This document shows positions 1 to 11,250 of a DNA stretch of 64,000 nt, piece by piece. The stretch lies in the NCBI RefSeq assembly GCF_018599185.1, contig NZ_JAHFVL010000002.1, forward strand, positions 434,001 to 498,000, in the 5' to 3' direction. The position numbers were made by a program, and so were the translations under genes. This stretch comes from Rhodanobacter sp. LX-99. Lineage in GTDB: Bacteria > Pseudomonadota > Gammaproteobacteria > Xanthomonadales > Rhodanobacteraceae. The notes under the pieces were generated by a model that worked only from the letters and a program-made list of their open reading frames with translations, was not told the DNA's origin and made no database searches. Positions within the stretch are counted from its first letter, which is position 1. Each line of letters starts with the position of its first letter.

Positions 1-52
1 CCACGACCTCCACGATGCGAACGTGGCGCTCTCCCAGCTGAGCTACCGCCCC
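1..52 (-). tRNA. tRNA-Ala(CGC), 3' end cut by window edge
   Basis: Read on the minus strand, the gene begins at 52 with the acceptor strand GGGGCGG. A D-arm follows (GCTC...GAGC), then an anticodon stem CCACG/CGTGG closing a 7-nt loop TTCGCAT, which gives anticodon CGC (alanine). The variable region and start of the T-arm run off the window at position 1, so the 3' third is not visible. It lies just downstream of rnd on the same strand. Confidence 0.85.
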
Positions 53-112
53 ACGGAAGCAGTGAATGTTAGCAGCGTGCGTGGGGGTTCGCCAAGACCT
101 GATGTGCCAGGC

Positions 113-1228
113 TCAGCCGGGCAGCAGGCTGGCCAGGCGGCCGTGCAGCACGTCGCGGCGCCAGCCTTCGAGGAAGTCGGGCCATTCCGCGGTGACCACG
201 TATTCCTCCAGCACCTTGCGCGGGCACAGCAGGCCGGGCGGCAGGTCGAGTTCGCCGGCGAGGGTGTCGATCAGCTGTTTCATGTCGCCGAGGGCTTTCT
301 TCGCCTCGCCTTGCGGATGGCCGGGGATGCGCGCGGTGGCGGCGATTTCCTCGGCGCCGACCGCGGGTGCCAGCAGTTCGAACAGTTCGCTGCGCTGGGC
401 GGCGCGCAGCGCACGCTGGCCGCGGCTGCGCTGTTCGAGATCGCCGGGGCTGGCCGGCGGCTGTTGCGCCAGGCTCAGCGCCAGGGCGTCGTCGAGCAGC
501 CAGGGACGCGGCACGTCGAGGCGGCGCGCGCTGCGGTCGCGCCACAGCAGCAGGCGGCGCAGCAGGGCCTGTTGCGCGACCGGCCAGTCGGCGGCGCCAC
601 GCAGCGCGCGTTGCGGCTGCGGGTCGCCGCCGCGGTGGCTGGCGCGCTGCTTCAGGCGCGCGCAGTCTTCGGCATGCCAGGCGCTGCGGTCGCGCTGCTG
701 CAGGCGCTCGGCCAGCTGCTCGTGGATGGTTTTCAGGTACACGACATCCAGCGCGGCGTAGCTGCGTTGCGAGTCGGTAAGCGGGCGTTGCAGCCAATCC
801 GAACGGGTCTCGCCCTTGTCCAGGTCCACCTCGGCCAACTCGGCGACCAGCGCGCGGTAGCTCATGCCCAGGCCCATGCCGGCGAAGGCGGCGGCGATCT
901 GGGTGTCGAACAGGATGTGCGGACCGTCCGGCAGCAGCGGAGCGAGGGTTTCCAGGTCCTCGCCGGCGCTGTGCATGATGGTCATCGCCGGGCCGGCACC
1001 GAGCAGCGGCTGCAGCGCAGCGCCGATGTCGAACGCGAGCGGATCGATCAGGGCGTAGCGCCCATTCCAGCCCAGCTGCAGCAGCGCCAGTTGCGGATAG
1101 AAGGTATTGCGGCGCATGAACTCGGTATCCAGGCCGACGGCGGCGTCGGCGGGTATCGCGGCCAACCACGCCTGCAGCGCATCGGGGCGGTCGATCCAGT
1201 CGGCGGCAGTGGTTTCGGGTGGTGACAT
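113..1228 (-). CDS. rnd: Ribonuclease D
   Basis: A 3'-5' exoribonuclease of the DEDDy family that trims tRNA and other structured RNA 3' ends in the cytoplasm. The 371-residue length is typical. Exo motif I is DTEFM with Asp34 and Glu36, and the exo III motif (SYAALDVVYL) supplies the family Tyr and Asp. The C-terminal half has the arginine-rich helical character of an HRDC domain. The ATG at 1228 was chosen over an in-frame start at 1327 because an AGGAG-type ribosome site (complement of 1234-1239) lies just upstream and the protein begins MSPPE. It is divergent from the gene at 1330. Its position next to a tRNA gene suits its role, though that may be chance. Confidence 0.95.
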   Translation of the reverse strand: MSPPETTAADWIDRPDALQAWLAAIPADAAVGLDTEFMRRNTFYPQLALLQLGWNGRYALIDPLAFDIGAALQPLLGAGPAMTIMHSAGEDLETLAPLLPDGPHILFDTQIAAAFAGMGLGMSYRALVAELAEVDLDKGETRSDWLQRPLTDSQRSYAALDVVYLKTIHEQLAERLQQRDRSAWHAEDCARLKQRASHRGGDPQPQRALRGAADWPVAQQALLRRLLLWRDRSARRLDVPRPWLLDDALALSLAQQPPASPGDLEQRSRGQRALRAAQRSELFELLAPAVGAEEIAATARIPGHPQGEAKKALGDMKQLIDTLAGELDLPPGLLCPRKVLEEYVVTAEWPDFLEGWRRDVLHGRLASLLPG

Positions 1229-1329
1229 CAGTACTCCTTGGAAAGGCGCGTGGCGCGGATTGCCCTGTCGGCGGTTTGTGCCTATGGTGAGCAGCGCACG
1301 ATAACAGGCCGCACCAAGGACGCCCATCT

Positions 1330-3267
1330 ATGCCGAACAACGCAACCCTGCGCCGTCAGCGCACTCTCGGTGGGGCGCTCGGGGTGATCGTGCTGGGGTT
1401 CGCGCTGACGTATCACTTCTTTCCGCGGCTGTTTCATGTCAACCCGACCCAGGCACCGCGTCGTTCGATGTCGCTGGGGGCCGCCACGCCGGGCAGCGGC
1501 CTGCAGCCGGAGCGGGTGTCGGCGATCGGCGAGCTCAATGCCGGGCCACCGCTGACGCTGGCGCCGACAGCGGTGATTGCCGCGCGCAGCAGCAAGAACG
1601 CGAACCTGCCCGAGCAGTTGAGTGCGGACCCGCCCGAGGTGCAGGCGCTGCTGGAGCGGGCGACCAGGGCGTTGCATGCCGGCCAACTGGTCGGCGACGG
1701 GAACAGCGCCGCCGCGTTGTTCCAGCAGGCGCTGAAGGACAAGCCGGACAGCCGTCGCGCGGCGCAGGGCCTGTTCGACGTGCGCGCGCGGCTGGTGGCG
1801 GAGATCGACCAGGACATCGCGGTGGGCGACGTCGACGCGGCGCAGGACCTGCTCGGCGCGCTGCGCACGCTGCCGAATGCCGAAGCGGAAGTGACCCAGC
1901 TGGAAGCGAGCTTGAAGGTCCTGGAGAAGGTGCGGCCGATGCTGGCGAAGGCCGCCGGCCTGCTGCAGCAGGGCCGGGCCGACCGGCCCGCCGGCGGCAG
2001 TGCGCTGGACCTGTACCGCGAGGTGCAGGCGCTGGACCCGCAGAATGCGGTGGCCGAGCAGGGCATCTTCCAGGTGCAGCGGGCGGTGCTCGACCGTGCG
2101 CTGGCGGCAGTGGCGCAGAACGATTTTGCCGGCGCGGACCGGGAGCTGGCCAGGGCGCAGGCGATCCGCCCCGGTTCGCAGCAGATGATCGACGTGCACA
2201 AGCGCGTCGACGACATGCGCGAGCAGCGTGCGAACGGCGTGCTGGCGCAGGCGCACTCGGCACTGGATGCCGGCAATGTCGGGCTGGCGACGAAGCTGGC
2301 GGCGCAGGTGCGGGCGATCGCCCCGAGCTTGGCGGCGCTGGCGGCGTTCGACGAACAGCTGACCAATGCGCGGTTGTACGCCAGCTACAAGCCCGGCCAG
2401 GTATTCGCCGATCGCTACATCGACCTGCCGGGCAAGACACCGACGATGGTGGTGATTCCCACCGGCAGTTTCCGGATGGGCGCACCGGCCGACGGGGAAG
2501 ACCACACCGATGCCGAGATGCCGCAGCACACGGTCACCATCAGCAAGGGTTTCGCGATGGCACGTACCGCGGTGACTGTGGGCGAGTTCCGCGAATTCGT
2601 ACGTGCCAGCGGCTACGTGCCCGACTCGGTCAAGCTGGGCGGCGCCAGCGTGTACGACGAGCGCAGCGGCGCGCTGCACGACGATTCGGACGCGACCTGG
2701 CAGGACGACTACGCCGGCCGCAAGGCCGACGACAGACTGCCGGTGGTGAACGTCTCCTGGAACGATGCCAAGGCATATGCCGACTGGCTCGGCCAGCGCA
2801 CCGGCAAGACCTACCGGCTGCCCAGCGAGGCCGAGTTCGAGTACGCGCTGCGCGGCGGCACCAGCAGCCGTTATTGGTGGGGCGACGACGTGCCCACTCG
2901 CCAGGTGGAGAACCTGACCGGCTCCGGCGACCGCTCGCGCAGCGGCCGGCGCTGGAGCCATGCCTTCCGCAATTACCGCGACGGTTACTGGGGGCCGGCG
3001 CCGGTGATGAGCTTCGCCGCCAACCCGTTCGGCCTGTACGACATCAACGGCAACGTGTCCGAGTGGACGCAGGATTGCTGGCACGACAACTATGTCCGTG
3101 CGCCAAACGACGGCAGCGCCTGGATCAACCCCGGTTGCCGCTCCCACGTGGTGCGTGGCGGCTCGTGGGGCAGTTCGCCGGACCAGGTGGACTCGGCCTA
3201 CCGCCAGGGCGCCAACGGCGACCTGCGCAGCGGCCGCGTGGGCTTCCGCGTGGTGCGGGAGCTGTAG
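1330..3267 (+). CDS. Membrane-anchored SUMF1/FGE-fold protein
   Basis: The 645-residue protein starts with a short basic stretch and one membrane segment (about residues 13-30). A long alpha-helical, TPR-like region (about 80-345) follows, then a C-terminal formylglycine-generating-enzyme sulfatase-modifying domain (about 370-645). Hallmarks of that domain are MVVIPTGSFRMG, VNVSWNDAKAYADWL, RLPSEAEFEYALRGG, GLYDINGNVSEW and HVVRGGSW. The two copper-binding active-site cysteines of true FGE are not present in the segment after RGGSW, where Gly-Ser-Ser-Pro follows, so catalysis of Cys-to-formylglycine is unlikely. Many such proteins are binding or scaffold proteins. AAGGA lies 9 nt before the ATG. 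No sulfatase gene is seen nearby. Function unknown beyond the fold. Confidence 0.75.
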   Translation: MPNNATLRRQRTLGGALGVIVLGFALTYHFFPRLFHVNPTQAPRRSMSLGAATPGSGLQPERVSAIGELNAGPPLTLAPTAVIAARSSKNANLPEQLSADPPEVQALLERATRALHAGQLVGDGNSAAALFQQALKDKPDSRRAAQGLFDVRARLVAEIDQDIAVGDVDAAQDLLGALRTLPNAEAEVTQLEASLKVLEKVRPMLAKAAGLLQQGRADRPAGGSALDLYREVQALDPQNAVAEQGIFQVQRAVLDRALAAVAQNDFAGADRELARAQAIRPGSQQMIDVHKRVDDMREQRANGVLAQAHSALDAGNVGLATKLAAQVRAIAPSLAALAAFDEQLTNARLYASYKPGQVFADRYIDLPGKTPTMVVIPTGSFRMGAPADGEDHTDAEMPQHTVTISKGFAMARTAVTVGEFREFVRASGYVPDSVKLGGASVYDERSGALHDDSDATWQDDYAGRKADDRLPVVNVSWNDAKAYADWLGQRTGKTYRLPSEAEFEYALRGGTSSRYWWGDDVPTRQVENLTGSGDRSRSGRRWSHAFRNYRDGYWGPAPVMSFAANPFGLYDINGNVSEWTQDCWHDNYVRAPNDGSAWINPGCRSHVVRGGSWGSSPDQVDSAYRQGANGDLRSGRVGFRVVREL

Positions 3268-3318
3268 ACAAGAAAAGTCGGGCTGGTTTGTGATGGGGTG
3301 GGAAGGGACAGCCTTTCG

Positions 3319-3413
3319 TCGACACATGAGTCTAATGTGTCGATAAATGGTTTGTTTTTCGACGTGTTGTAGGCTAATGTCGACGCCTTCGACATGTTGT
3401 CAAAACGTGTCGA
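3319..3413. promoter_or_regulatory. Three 9-7-9 palindromes upstream of the Fic/type I R-M operon
   Basis: Three inverted repeats share exactly the same geometry, a 9-bp arm, 7-nt spacer and 9-bp arm. O1 is 3319-3343 (TCGACACAT / ATGTGTCGA, perfect), O2 is 3359-3383 (TCGACGTGT / TAATGTCGA, imperfect) and O3 is 3389-3413 (TCGACATGT / ACGTGTCGA, one mismatch). Their centres are 40 and 30 bp apart, close to whole helical turns. A fourth half-site, TCGACATG, sits at 3430-3437 across the fic start codon. This looks like a multi-operator control region; the binding protein is not known. Confidence 0.75.
3352..3380 (+). promoter_or_regulatory. Candidate sigma-70 promoter of the fic-hsd operon
   Basis: A -35-like TTGTTT (3352-3357) and a -10-like TAATGT (3375-3380) are separated by 17 nt. 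The -10 lies inside the middle palindrome, with the other two palindromes just upstream of the -35 and just downstream of the start region. This is the arrangement expected for repression. Confidence 0.4.
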
Positions 3414-3434
3414 TGACCTAGGGGAACCATCGAC

Positions 3435-4559
3435 ATGCCTTTTGATCCACTGCGGCCCCATGACGACCTGCCGGCGCTGCCACCGGCGGCTGACATCGAA
3501 TCGCGGCCCCTGCTCAAGGCCTGCATCGAGGCCCGCGCCGCCCTGGCCGAGCTCAAGAGCGTCGGCGCCGCCATCCCCAACCAGGCCGTCCTCATCAACA
3601 CCATTCCCTTGCTGGAAGCCCAGGCCAGCAGCGAGATCGAGAACATCGTCACCACCAGTGATGCCTTGTTCCGCTTCGCCCAGGACGAGCAGGCCGCCGA
3701 TCCGGCCACCAAGGAAGCGCTGAACTATCGCGCCGCCTTGCGTGAAGGCTTCGAATCGCTGGCCGAGCGCCCGCTCGGCACCGGCACCGCCGTACGTGTG
3801 TGCAGCCGCTTGAAGAACCGCGACATGGATGTCCGCCGCGTCCCCGGTACCGCACTCAAGAATGCCGCGACCGGCGAAGTCGTCTACACCCCGCCCCAGG
3901 GCGAGGCATTGCTGCGCGGCAAGCTCGCCAACTGGGAGCGTTTCATCCACGACGCCACGGACGTCGATCCGCTGATCCGCATGGCCGTCGCGCATTACCA
4001 GTTCGAGGCCATCCATCCGTTCCTCGACGGCAACGGCCGCACCGGCCGCGTGCTCAACCTGCTGCTGCTGGTGGAGCAGGGACTGCTGGATCAGCCCGTG
4101 CTGTACCTGTCCCGCCACATCCTGCGCCATCGCATCGACTACTACCGCCGGCTGCTTGCCGTCACCCGCGACGGCGCGTGGCAGGACTGGATCGCCTTCA
4201 TGCTCGATGCGGTCGCCCAGACCGCGCGCTGGACCGGCGACAAGATCCGCGCCATCCAGGCCTTGCACGCGCAGGCCACGGACTTCGTGCGCACGCACGC
4301 GCCGAAAATCTACAGCCGCGAGCTGGTCGATGCCCTGTTCGTGCAGCCGTACTGCCGCATCCAGAACCTGGTGGACGGCGGCATCGCCAAGCGCCAGACC
4401 GCCTCGGTCTACCTCAAGCAGCTGGCCGATCTGGGCATGCTGGTGGAGGTCAAGGTCGGGCGCGAAAAGCTGTTCCTGCATCCCAACTTCGTCCGCCTGC
4501 TCACCAGCGACGACCATCCCGTGCTGCCGTATGGCAGTACAGCAAGCCGGAAAGACTGA
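3435..4559 (+). CDS. Fic-domain protein with N-terminal inhibitory helix and C-terminal winged helix
   Basis: Fic proteins transfer AMP (or other phosphate-containing groups) from nucleotides to target hydroxyls. This 374-residue protein has the full catalytic motif [12 protein letters not shown] starting at His194, so it should be active. An N-terminal (S/T)xxxE(G/N) inhibitory motif, SSEIEN (residues 65-70), marks a class II, self-inhibited Fic. Residues from about 290 resemble a winged-helix DNA-binding domain. The architecture is that of the Shewanella SoFic group. It ends 3 nt before hsdM and so forms the first gene of the type I R-M operon. The palindromes upstream and the winged helix make it a candidate autorepressor (inference). 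Confidence 0.85.
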   Translation: MPFDPLRPHDDLPALPPAADIESRPLLKACIEARAALAELKSVGAAIPNQAVLINTIPLLEAQASSEIENIVTTSDALFRFAQDEQAADPATKEALNYRAALREGFESLAERPLGTGTAVRVCSRLKNRDMDVRRVPGTALKNAATGEVVYTPPQGEALLRGKLANWERFIHDATDVDPLIRMAVAHYQFEAIHPFLDGNGRTGRVLNLLLLVEQGLLDQPVLYLSRHILRHRIDYYRRLLAVTRDGAWQDWIAFMLDAVAQTARWTGDKIRAIQALHAQATDFVRTHAPKIYSRELVDALFVQPYCRIQNLVDGGIAKRQTASVYLKQLADLGMLVEVKVGREKLFLHPNFVRLLTSDDHPVLPYGSTASRKD

Positions 4560-4562
4560 TTC

Positions 4563-6673
4563 ATGACCGCCGATCACTTCGCCCACCTCGACCAATTCGG
4601 CGCCGACCTGTGGAAGCTGGCCGACCAGCTGCGCGCCAACTCGGGGCTGGCCTCCAACGAATACTTCATGCCTATCCTGGGCTTGCTGTTCCTGCGCCAC
4701 GCCACCAACCGCTACTACGCCGCGCGCAAGGCCATCGCCGCCGACCAGGCGGCCGGCCGCATGCCCAAGCGCCCGTTGCGCGATGCCGATTTCACCCAGC
4801 GCCGCGCCATGAACCTGCCCGAGGCCGCGCGCTACGACGTGATCCTGGAACAGCCCAAGGACGGCAGCCTGGGCCACGCGCTGGTCGCCGCCATGGAAGC
4901 GGTGGAAGCGCGCTTCCCGCCGCTCGCCGGCCAGTTGCCGAAGGAATACGAGAAGTTCGACGACGACCTGCTCGAATCCATGATGCGCAAGTTCGACACC
5001 GAAGCCCTGCGCACGGCGGGCGGCGACGTGTTCGGCCGCATCTACGAATACTTCCTGGCCGAGTTCTCCAAGCAGGGCGCGCACGACAACGGCGAGTTCT
5101 TCACCCCGCCCTCCATCGTGCAGACCATCGTCAACGTGATCGAGCCCGACCACGGCATCGTGCTCGACCCCGCCTGCGGCTCGGGCGGCATGTTCGTGCA
5201 GTCCAGCCACTTCATCGAGGCCGAAGGCGCCGACCCCATGGCCCGCGTCACCTTCTACGGCCACGAGAAGAACGAAACCACGGCGAAGCTGGCGCAGATC
5301 AACCTGGCCGTGCACGGGCTGCAAGGTTCCATCCGCGCCGGCAACGACGCCATCACCTATTACAAGGATCCGCACGAGCTGGTGGGCAAGTGCGATTTCG
5401 TCATGGCCAACCCGCCGTTCAACGTGGACGAGGTGGACGCCGACAAGATCAAGGGCGACCCGCGCCTGCCGTTTGGTCTGCCGGGCGTCAACAAGGCCAA
5501 GAAGGTTTCCAACGCCAACTACCTGTGGCTGAGCTACTTCTACGGCTACTTGAACGCCAACGGCCGTGCCGGCGTGGTGATGTCCTCGCAGGCCTCCAGC
5601 GCCGGGCGCGACGAAGCCGCCGTGCGGCAACGGCTGGTAGACACCGGCGCCGTGGACGTGATGATCGACATCCGCGGCAACTTCTTCTACACCCGCACCG
5701 TGCCGTGCCAGTTGTGGTTTTTCGACCGCGCCAAGGAGCGCGACAAAAAGCGCCGCGACGCTATCCTGATGCTCGACGCGCGCGGCATCTACCACAAGGT
5801 CACCCGCGCCATTGTCGATTTCAGCCCTGAGCAGCAGCAGAACATCGCCGCCATCGTCTGGCTGTATCGCGGGCAGCGCGAACGTTTCCTTGCCCTGGTG
5901 CAGCGCTACCTGCAAGGCGCGCTCGACAACGGCCAGGTCGTGCGCGCGCCGCTCACCGCCTTCCGTGAAGAACTGAACGCGCAGCTTGATCGCATGCAGC
6001 CCTTCGCCAAGCGACAGCGCAAGAACAAGCAGGCCGAGAGCTTCAACGCGGCGTGGGATGAACTCACCGCCACCCGCGGCACCTTGGCCGCCGATGCGCA
6101 AGCACTGACGGATGCAGTCCAGTCCCGCGCCAAGGCGTGGAAACCCAACGCCAAGCCCGACAACGCCAAGCTGCACAAGGCCCGCGAAGCGTTGCACGAC
6201 GTGGCCACGCGTTGCCGCGACCTCACCAAACAGATCGACCTTGCAGCCAAGCTCGCCGCCCGCGCGGCCGACACGGCGGTGAAGGAACTCGATGCTAAGG
6301 ATGCGGAGAACTGGGACAACACCGCCATCAACAAGGGCAAGAAGGCGCTGGAGGCCGCGCGCGCCAATGCCGCCGAAGCCCTGCGCCTGACCCGCTACTT
6401 CGTGAAGCAGGCCGACTGGCTGCAGGAGCGCTTCCCGGATGCCGAACTGGTGGACGTGCCCGGCCTGGTCAAGCGCGTCAGCCGCGCAGAAGTCGCCGCG
6501 CACGACGGCAGCCTCACGCCCGGCCGCTACGTCGGCGTGGCGCCGGAAGAAGTGGACGAGGATTTCGACTTCGAGGGAACCCTGCGCGCCATCCACATCG
6601 ACCTCAGGGATTTGAACGAGGAAGCGGCGAAGCTGGCGACGACGATTGCGAAGAACTTTGAGGAGTTGGGGGC

Positions 6674-6677
<4 letters not shown>
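4563..6677 (+). CDS. hsdM: Type I restriction-modification system DNA methyltransferase subunit
   Basis: This is the N6-adenine methyltransferase subunit of a type I R-M enzyme, and works with HsdS (modification) and HsdS plus HsdR (restriction). It has the SAM-binding motif DPACGSGG (residues 202-209) and the catalytic NPPF (283-286). An N-terminal HsdM helical domain precedes them (SNEYFMPILGLLFLRHA). At 704 residues it is far longer than classical HsdM (about 500-530). The extra C-terminal 250 or so residues are Lys/Ala/Glu-rich and look like long helices or coiled coil. It starts 3 nt after fic, and its stop overlaps the hsdS GTG start by 4 nt. Confidence 0.95.
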
Positions 6678-7810
<1,133 letters not shown>

Positions 7811-7830
7811 GGCGACACAGGGGGTAGCGC

Positions 7831-10800
7831 ATGGCGGCGACAGGCATCAACAGCGAGGACCAGCTGGTGCAGGCCACCTTCGCCGAGCATCTGGCCAAGC
7901 TCGGCTGGGAGTCCGTCTATGCCTTCAACCACGAAACCTTCGGGCCGGACGGCACGCTGGGCCGCAAGGACACCACCGAAGCCGTGCTGACGCGCGACCT
8001 TCGGGCGGCGCTAATGCGCTTGAATCCCGAGCTGCCGGACACCGCCATCGAATCCGCGCTGCGACAGCTCACCGCCTTCGACGCCAGCCGCTCGCTGGTG
8101 CAACACAACCACGAGTTCTACCGCCTGCTGCGCCATGGCGTGCCGGTGACCTGGCGCGACGCCAGTGGCCACCAGAAAAACGGCCGCGCGCGCGTGATCG
8201 ACTTCGATAACGCGCCCGGCAGCAATCGTTTTCTGGCCGTGCGCGAATTGAAGCTCACCGGCCTGCGTACGCCGCACTACAACCGCCGCGCCGATCTGGT
8301 GTGTTTCGTCAACGGCCTGCCGCTGGTGTTCATCGAGCTGAAGGCCGTCTACAAGAACATCCGCAGCGGCTTCGACAACAACCTGCGCGACTACATGGAC
8401 GAGCAGGTGATCGGCCATGCCTTCCACCACAACGCCTTCCTGATCGTGTCCAACGGCGACCGTGCGCGCTACGGCTCCATCACCAGCCACTGGGAACACT
8501 TCTACGAGTGGAAGCGGCTGGACGAGGACGACGCCGGCCGCGTGGATGCCGAGCGCCTGCTGAATGGCATGCTGGCGCACGACAGGCTGTTGGACCTTGT
8601 CGAAAACTTCATCCTGTTCGACGACAGCCGCGCCGGCGCGACGCGCAAGGTGGTGGCACGCAACCATCAGTTGCTGGGCGTGAACCGCGCCGTGGCCTCG
8701 GTAGCGCGGCAGCAGGCGATCAAGGCCGAGCTGCCACCCGGCGAACGGCTGCGCCATCGCGTGATCGAACTGCCGCTGGCGCGCAAGGCGCCCCGGAGGC
8801 GCAAGCAAGACAAGTACTCCAGGGCGGCGGAAGAAGCGGGAAGCTACATCCCGCAAGGCCCGGTGGACATCATCGAGCGCGCGCATCCCGATCTCGGGCG
8901 CCTCGGCGTGTTCTGGCACACGCAGGGCAGCGGCAAGTCGTATTCCATGGTGTTCTTCACCGAAAAGGTGCGGCGCAAGCTGCCCGGCAACTTCACCTTC
9001 CTGCTGATGACCGACCGCAACGATCTGGACGATCAGCTCTACCAGACCTTCACGGGTTGCGGTCTGGCCGACAAGACCACGCCGCGCGCGGCCAGCGGCA
9101 AGGAATTGCAGACCATCCTGGCCGAGAACCACGCCTATGTATTCAGCCTGATCCACAAGTTCAACCAGGACGTGAAGCCGGGCGAACCCTACAGCGAGCG
9201 CGACGACATCATCGTGCTGTCCGACGAGGCGCACCGCACGCAGGCCGGGCGGCTCGCGCGCAACATGCGCCTGGCGCTGCCCAACGCGGCCTTCATCGGC
9301 TTCACCGGCACGCCGCTGTTCAAGCAGGACGAGCTGACCCGGCGCATCTTCGGCGATTACGTGTCGCGCTACGACTTCAAGCGCTCGGAGGCAGACGGCG
9401 CCACCGTCAAGCTGGTGTACGAAAACCGTGGCGAAAAGCTGGGCGTGGCCTGCGCCGATCTGAATGCGCGCATCGCCGACAAGATCGAGGAGGCCGAGCT
9501 GGACCCCGACCAGCAGGCGCTGCTGGAAAGGCTGCTGGGCAAGGATTACGAAATCATCACCGCCGACGAGCGGCTGGACCGCATCGTCGCCGATTTCGTG
9601 GAGCACTGCGCGACGCGCTGGCAATCGGGCAAGGCGCTGTTCGTGTGCGTGGACAAGATCACCTGCGCACGCATGTACCAGCGCATCGCGCCGCGCTGGC
9701 AGGCGAAGGCCACGGCCATCCGCGCGGAGGCCGAGGTGCGCAAGCGGCAGGCGCAGGCCGCCACCGATGCGGACACCGCCGCGCAGCTCAATGCGCAGGC
9801 CGACCGCCTGCGCGAACAGGCCGCGTGGATGGAGTCCACGCTGATCGAGATCGTCATCAGCGAGGCGCAAAACGAGGTGGCCGACTTCAAGCGCTGGGAC
9901 TTCGACATCGTGCCGCACCGCGCGCGGATGAAGCAGGGCTTCGAGACCGCCGGCGGCGAGCGGCTCGACATCGAGCAGGCGTTCAAGAAGCCCGATCACC
10001 CGTTCCGCATCGCCATCGTCTGCGCGATGTGGCTGACCGGCTTCGACGTGGAGTGCCTGTCCACGCTGTATCTGGACAAACCGATGAAGGCGCACACGCT
10101 GATGCAGGCCATCGCCCGCGCCAACCGCGTGTATCCGGGCAAGGATTTCGGCCTGATCGTGGATTACAACGGCATGCTGAAAAGCCTGCGCGAGGCGCTG
10201 GCGCAGTACGCGCTGGGTGATGACGGCGAGGGCGGCGATGACATCGTGGTGCCCATCGAGGAGCGCGTACAGGCATTGATCGAGGCGTTGGAAGCCACCG
10301 AAGCGCACTTGCGCAGCCTCGGCTTCGATCCTGCGCAATTCACCGGCGCGACCGGTTTTGTGCGGACGGGATTGTTCGGCGATGCCGTGGAAGCCGTCTA
10401 CACCTCGGACAGCGCCAAGCGCCGCTTCGAGGTGCTGGCGCGGCAGGTGTTCACCCGCTTCAAGGCGCTGCTGACCGAACCCACCGCGCTGCAATATGCC
10501 GAGCGCCACGACAACATCGAGGCGATCTACAAGAAGCTCATCGAACGCCGCGACACCGCAGACGTGACGGCGCTGCTGAAGGAACTGCACCGCATCGTCA
10601 ACGCCGCCATCCGCACCGAAACGCCGGGTGGCGACCAGACTGCCGGACGGACCTATGACCTGTCCAGAATCAACATGGAAAGGCTGCGCGACGAGTTCGC
10701 CAAAAAGGTGAAGCACAAGGCCACGGTGCTCAAGGACATCCGCGACATCGTGGAGGCGAAGCTCGCGCAGATGCTGGGCAAGAACGCGACGCGCATGGAC

Positions 10801-11250
10801 TACCAGCAGCGCTACGAAGACATCGTGGCCGACTACAACAACGACAAGAACCGCATCACCATCGAGGAAACCTTCCGCCGTCTGATGGAGTTGGCCGACA
10901 GCCTGGACGAAGAGCAGGACCGCCACCTGCGCGAAGGGCTGAGCGAAGAGGAGCTGGCGCTGTTCGACCTGATCCGGCGCGACGACCTGAGCAAGAAGGA
11001 CCGTGAACGCGTGAAGCAGGCCAGCCGCGACCTGCTGGCCGCGATTCAGCAGCGCCTTGGGCAACTCGACCGCTTCTGGGAAAAGGAACAGACCAAGGCG
11101 GATGTCGAGACCTTCATTCTCGACAAGGTCTACGCCGACTTGCCGGCGCCGCCCTTCACTGAAGCCGACAAGCAAGCGGCAGCCGATCACATCTATCAGC
11201 ACGTCTGGCAGCAGGCGCTGCGCGGTAACGCCGCGCGGGCGGCTCCATAA
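7831..11250 (+). CDS. hsdR: Type I restriction-modification restriction (translocase) subunit
   Basis: HsdR translocates DNA using ATP and cuts it at a distance from the recognition site. The 1139-residue protein has the N-terminal PD-(D/E)xK nuclease (Asp155, then Glu169-Leu-Lys171 in FIELKAVYKN). The superfamily 2 motor follows, with Walker A GSGKS at 366-370, DEAH at 465-468 and FTGTPLF as motif III. Later motor motifs include MWLTGFDVECLSTLYLDKPM and IARANR. The C-terminal part is helical. All catalytic residues look intact, so the system is probably functional. It starts 20 nt after hsdS and is the last gene of the operon. Confidence 0.95.
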   Translation: MAATGINSEDQLVQATFAEHLAKLGWESVYAFNHETFGPDGTLGRKDTTEAVLTRDLRAALMRLNPELPDTAIESALRQLTAFDASRSLVQHNHEFYRLLRHGVPVTWRDASGHQKNGRARVIDFDNAPGSNRFLAVRELKLTGLRTPHYNRRADLVCFVNGLPLVFIELKAVYKNIRSGFDNNLRDYMDEQVIGHAFHHNAFLIVSNGDRARYGSITSHWEHFYEWKRLDEDDAGRVDAERLLNGMLAHDRLLDLVENFILFDDSRAGATRKVVARNHQLLGVNRAVASVARQQAIKAELPPGERLRHRVIELPLARKAPRRRKQDKYSRAAEEAGSYIPQGPVDIIERAHPDLGRLGVFWHTQGSGKSYSMVFFTEKVRRKLPGNFTFLLMTDRNDLDDQLYQTFTGCGLADKTTPRAASGKELQTILAENHAYVFSLIHKFNQDVKPGEPYSERDDIIVLSDEAHRTQAGRLARNMRLALPNAAFIGFTGTPLFKQDELTRRIFGDYVSRYDFKRSEADGATVKLVYENRGEKLGVACADLNARIADKIEEAELDPDQQALLERLLGKDYEIITADERLDRIVADFVEHCATRWQSGKALFVCVDKITCARMYQRIAPRWQAKATAIRAEAEVRKRQAQAATDADTAAQLNAQADRLREQAAWMESTLIEIVISEAQNEVADFKRWDFDIVPHRARMKQGFETAGGERLDIEQAFKKPDHPFRIAIVCAMWLTGFDVECLSTLYLDKPMKAHTLMQAIARANRVYPGKDFGLIVDYNGMLKSLREALAQYALGDDGEGGDDIVVPIEERVQALIEALEATEAHLRSLGFDPAQFTGATGFVRTGLFGDAVEAVYTSDSAKRRFEVLARQVFTRFKALLTEPTALQYAERHDNIEAIYKKLIERRDTADVTALLKELHRIVNAAIRTETPGGDQTAGRTYDLSRINMERLRDEFAKKVKHKATVLKDIRDIVEAKLAQMLGKNATRMDYQQRYEDIVADYNNDKNRITIEETFRRLMELADSLDEEQDRHLREGLSEEELALFDLIRRDDLSKKDRERVKQASRDLLAAIQQRLGQLDRFWEKEQTKADVETFILDKVYADLPAPPFTEADKQAAADHIYQHVWQQALRGNAARAAP

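Noticed and set aside
8011..11202. A 1063-codon minus-strand open frame opposite hsdR
   Set aside because: Shadow of hsdR: same codon-phase pattern and low-complexity translation, no ribosome site.
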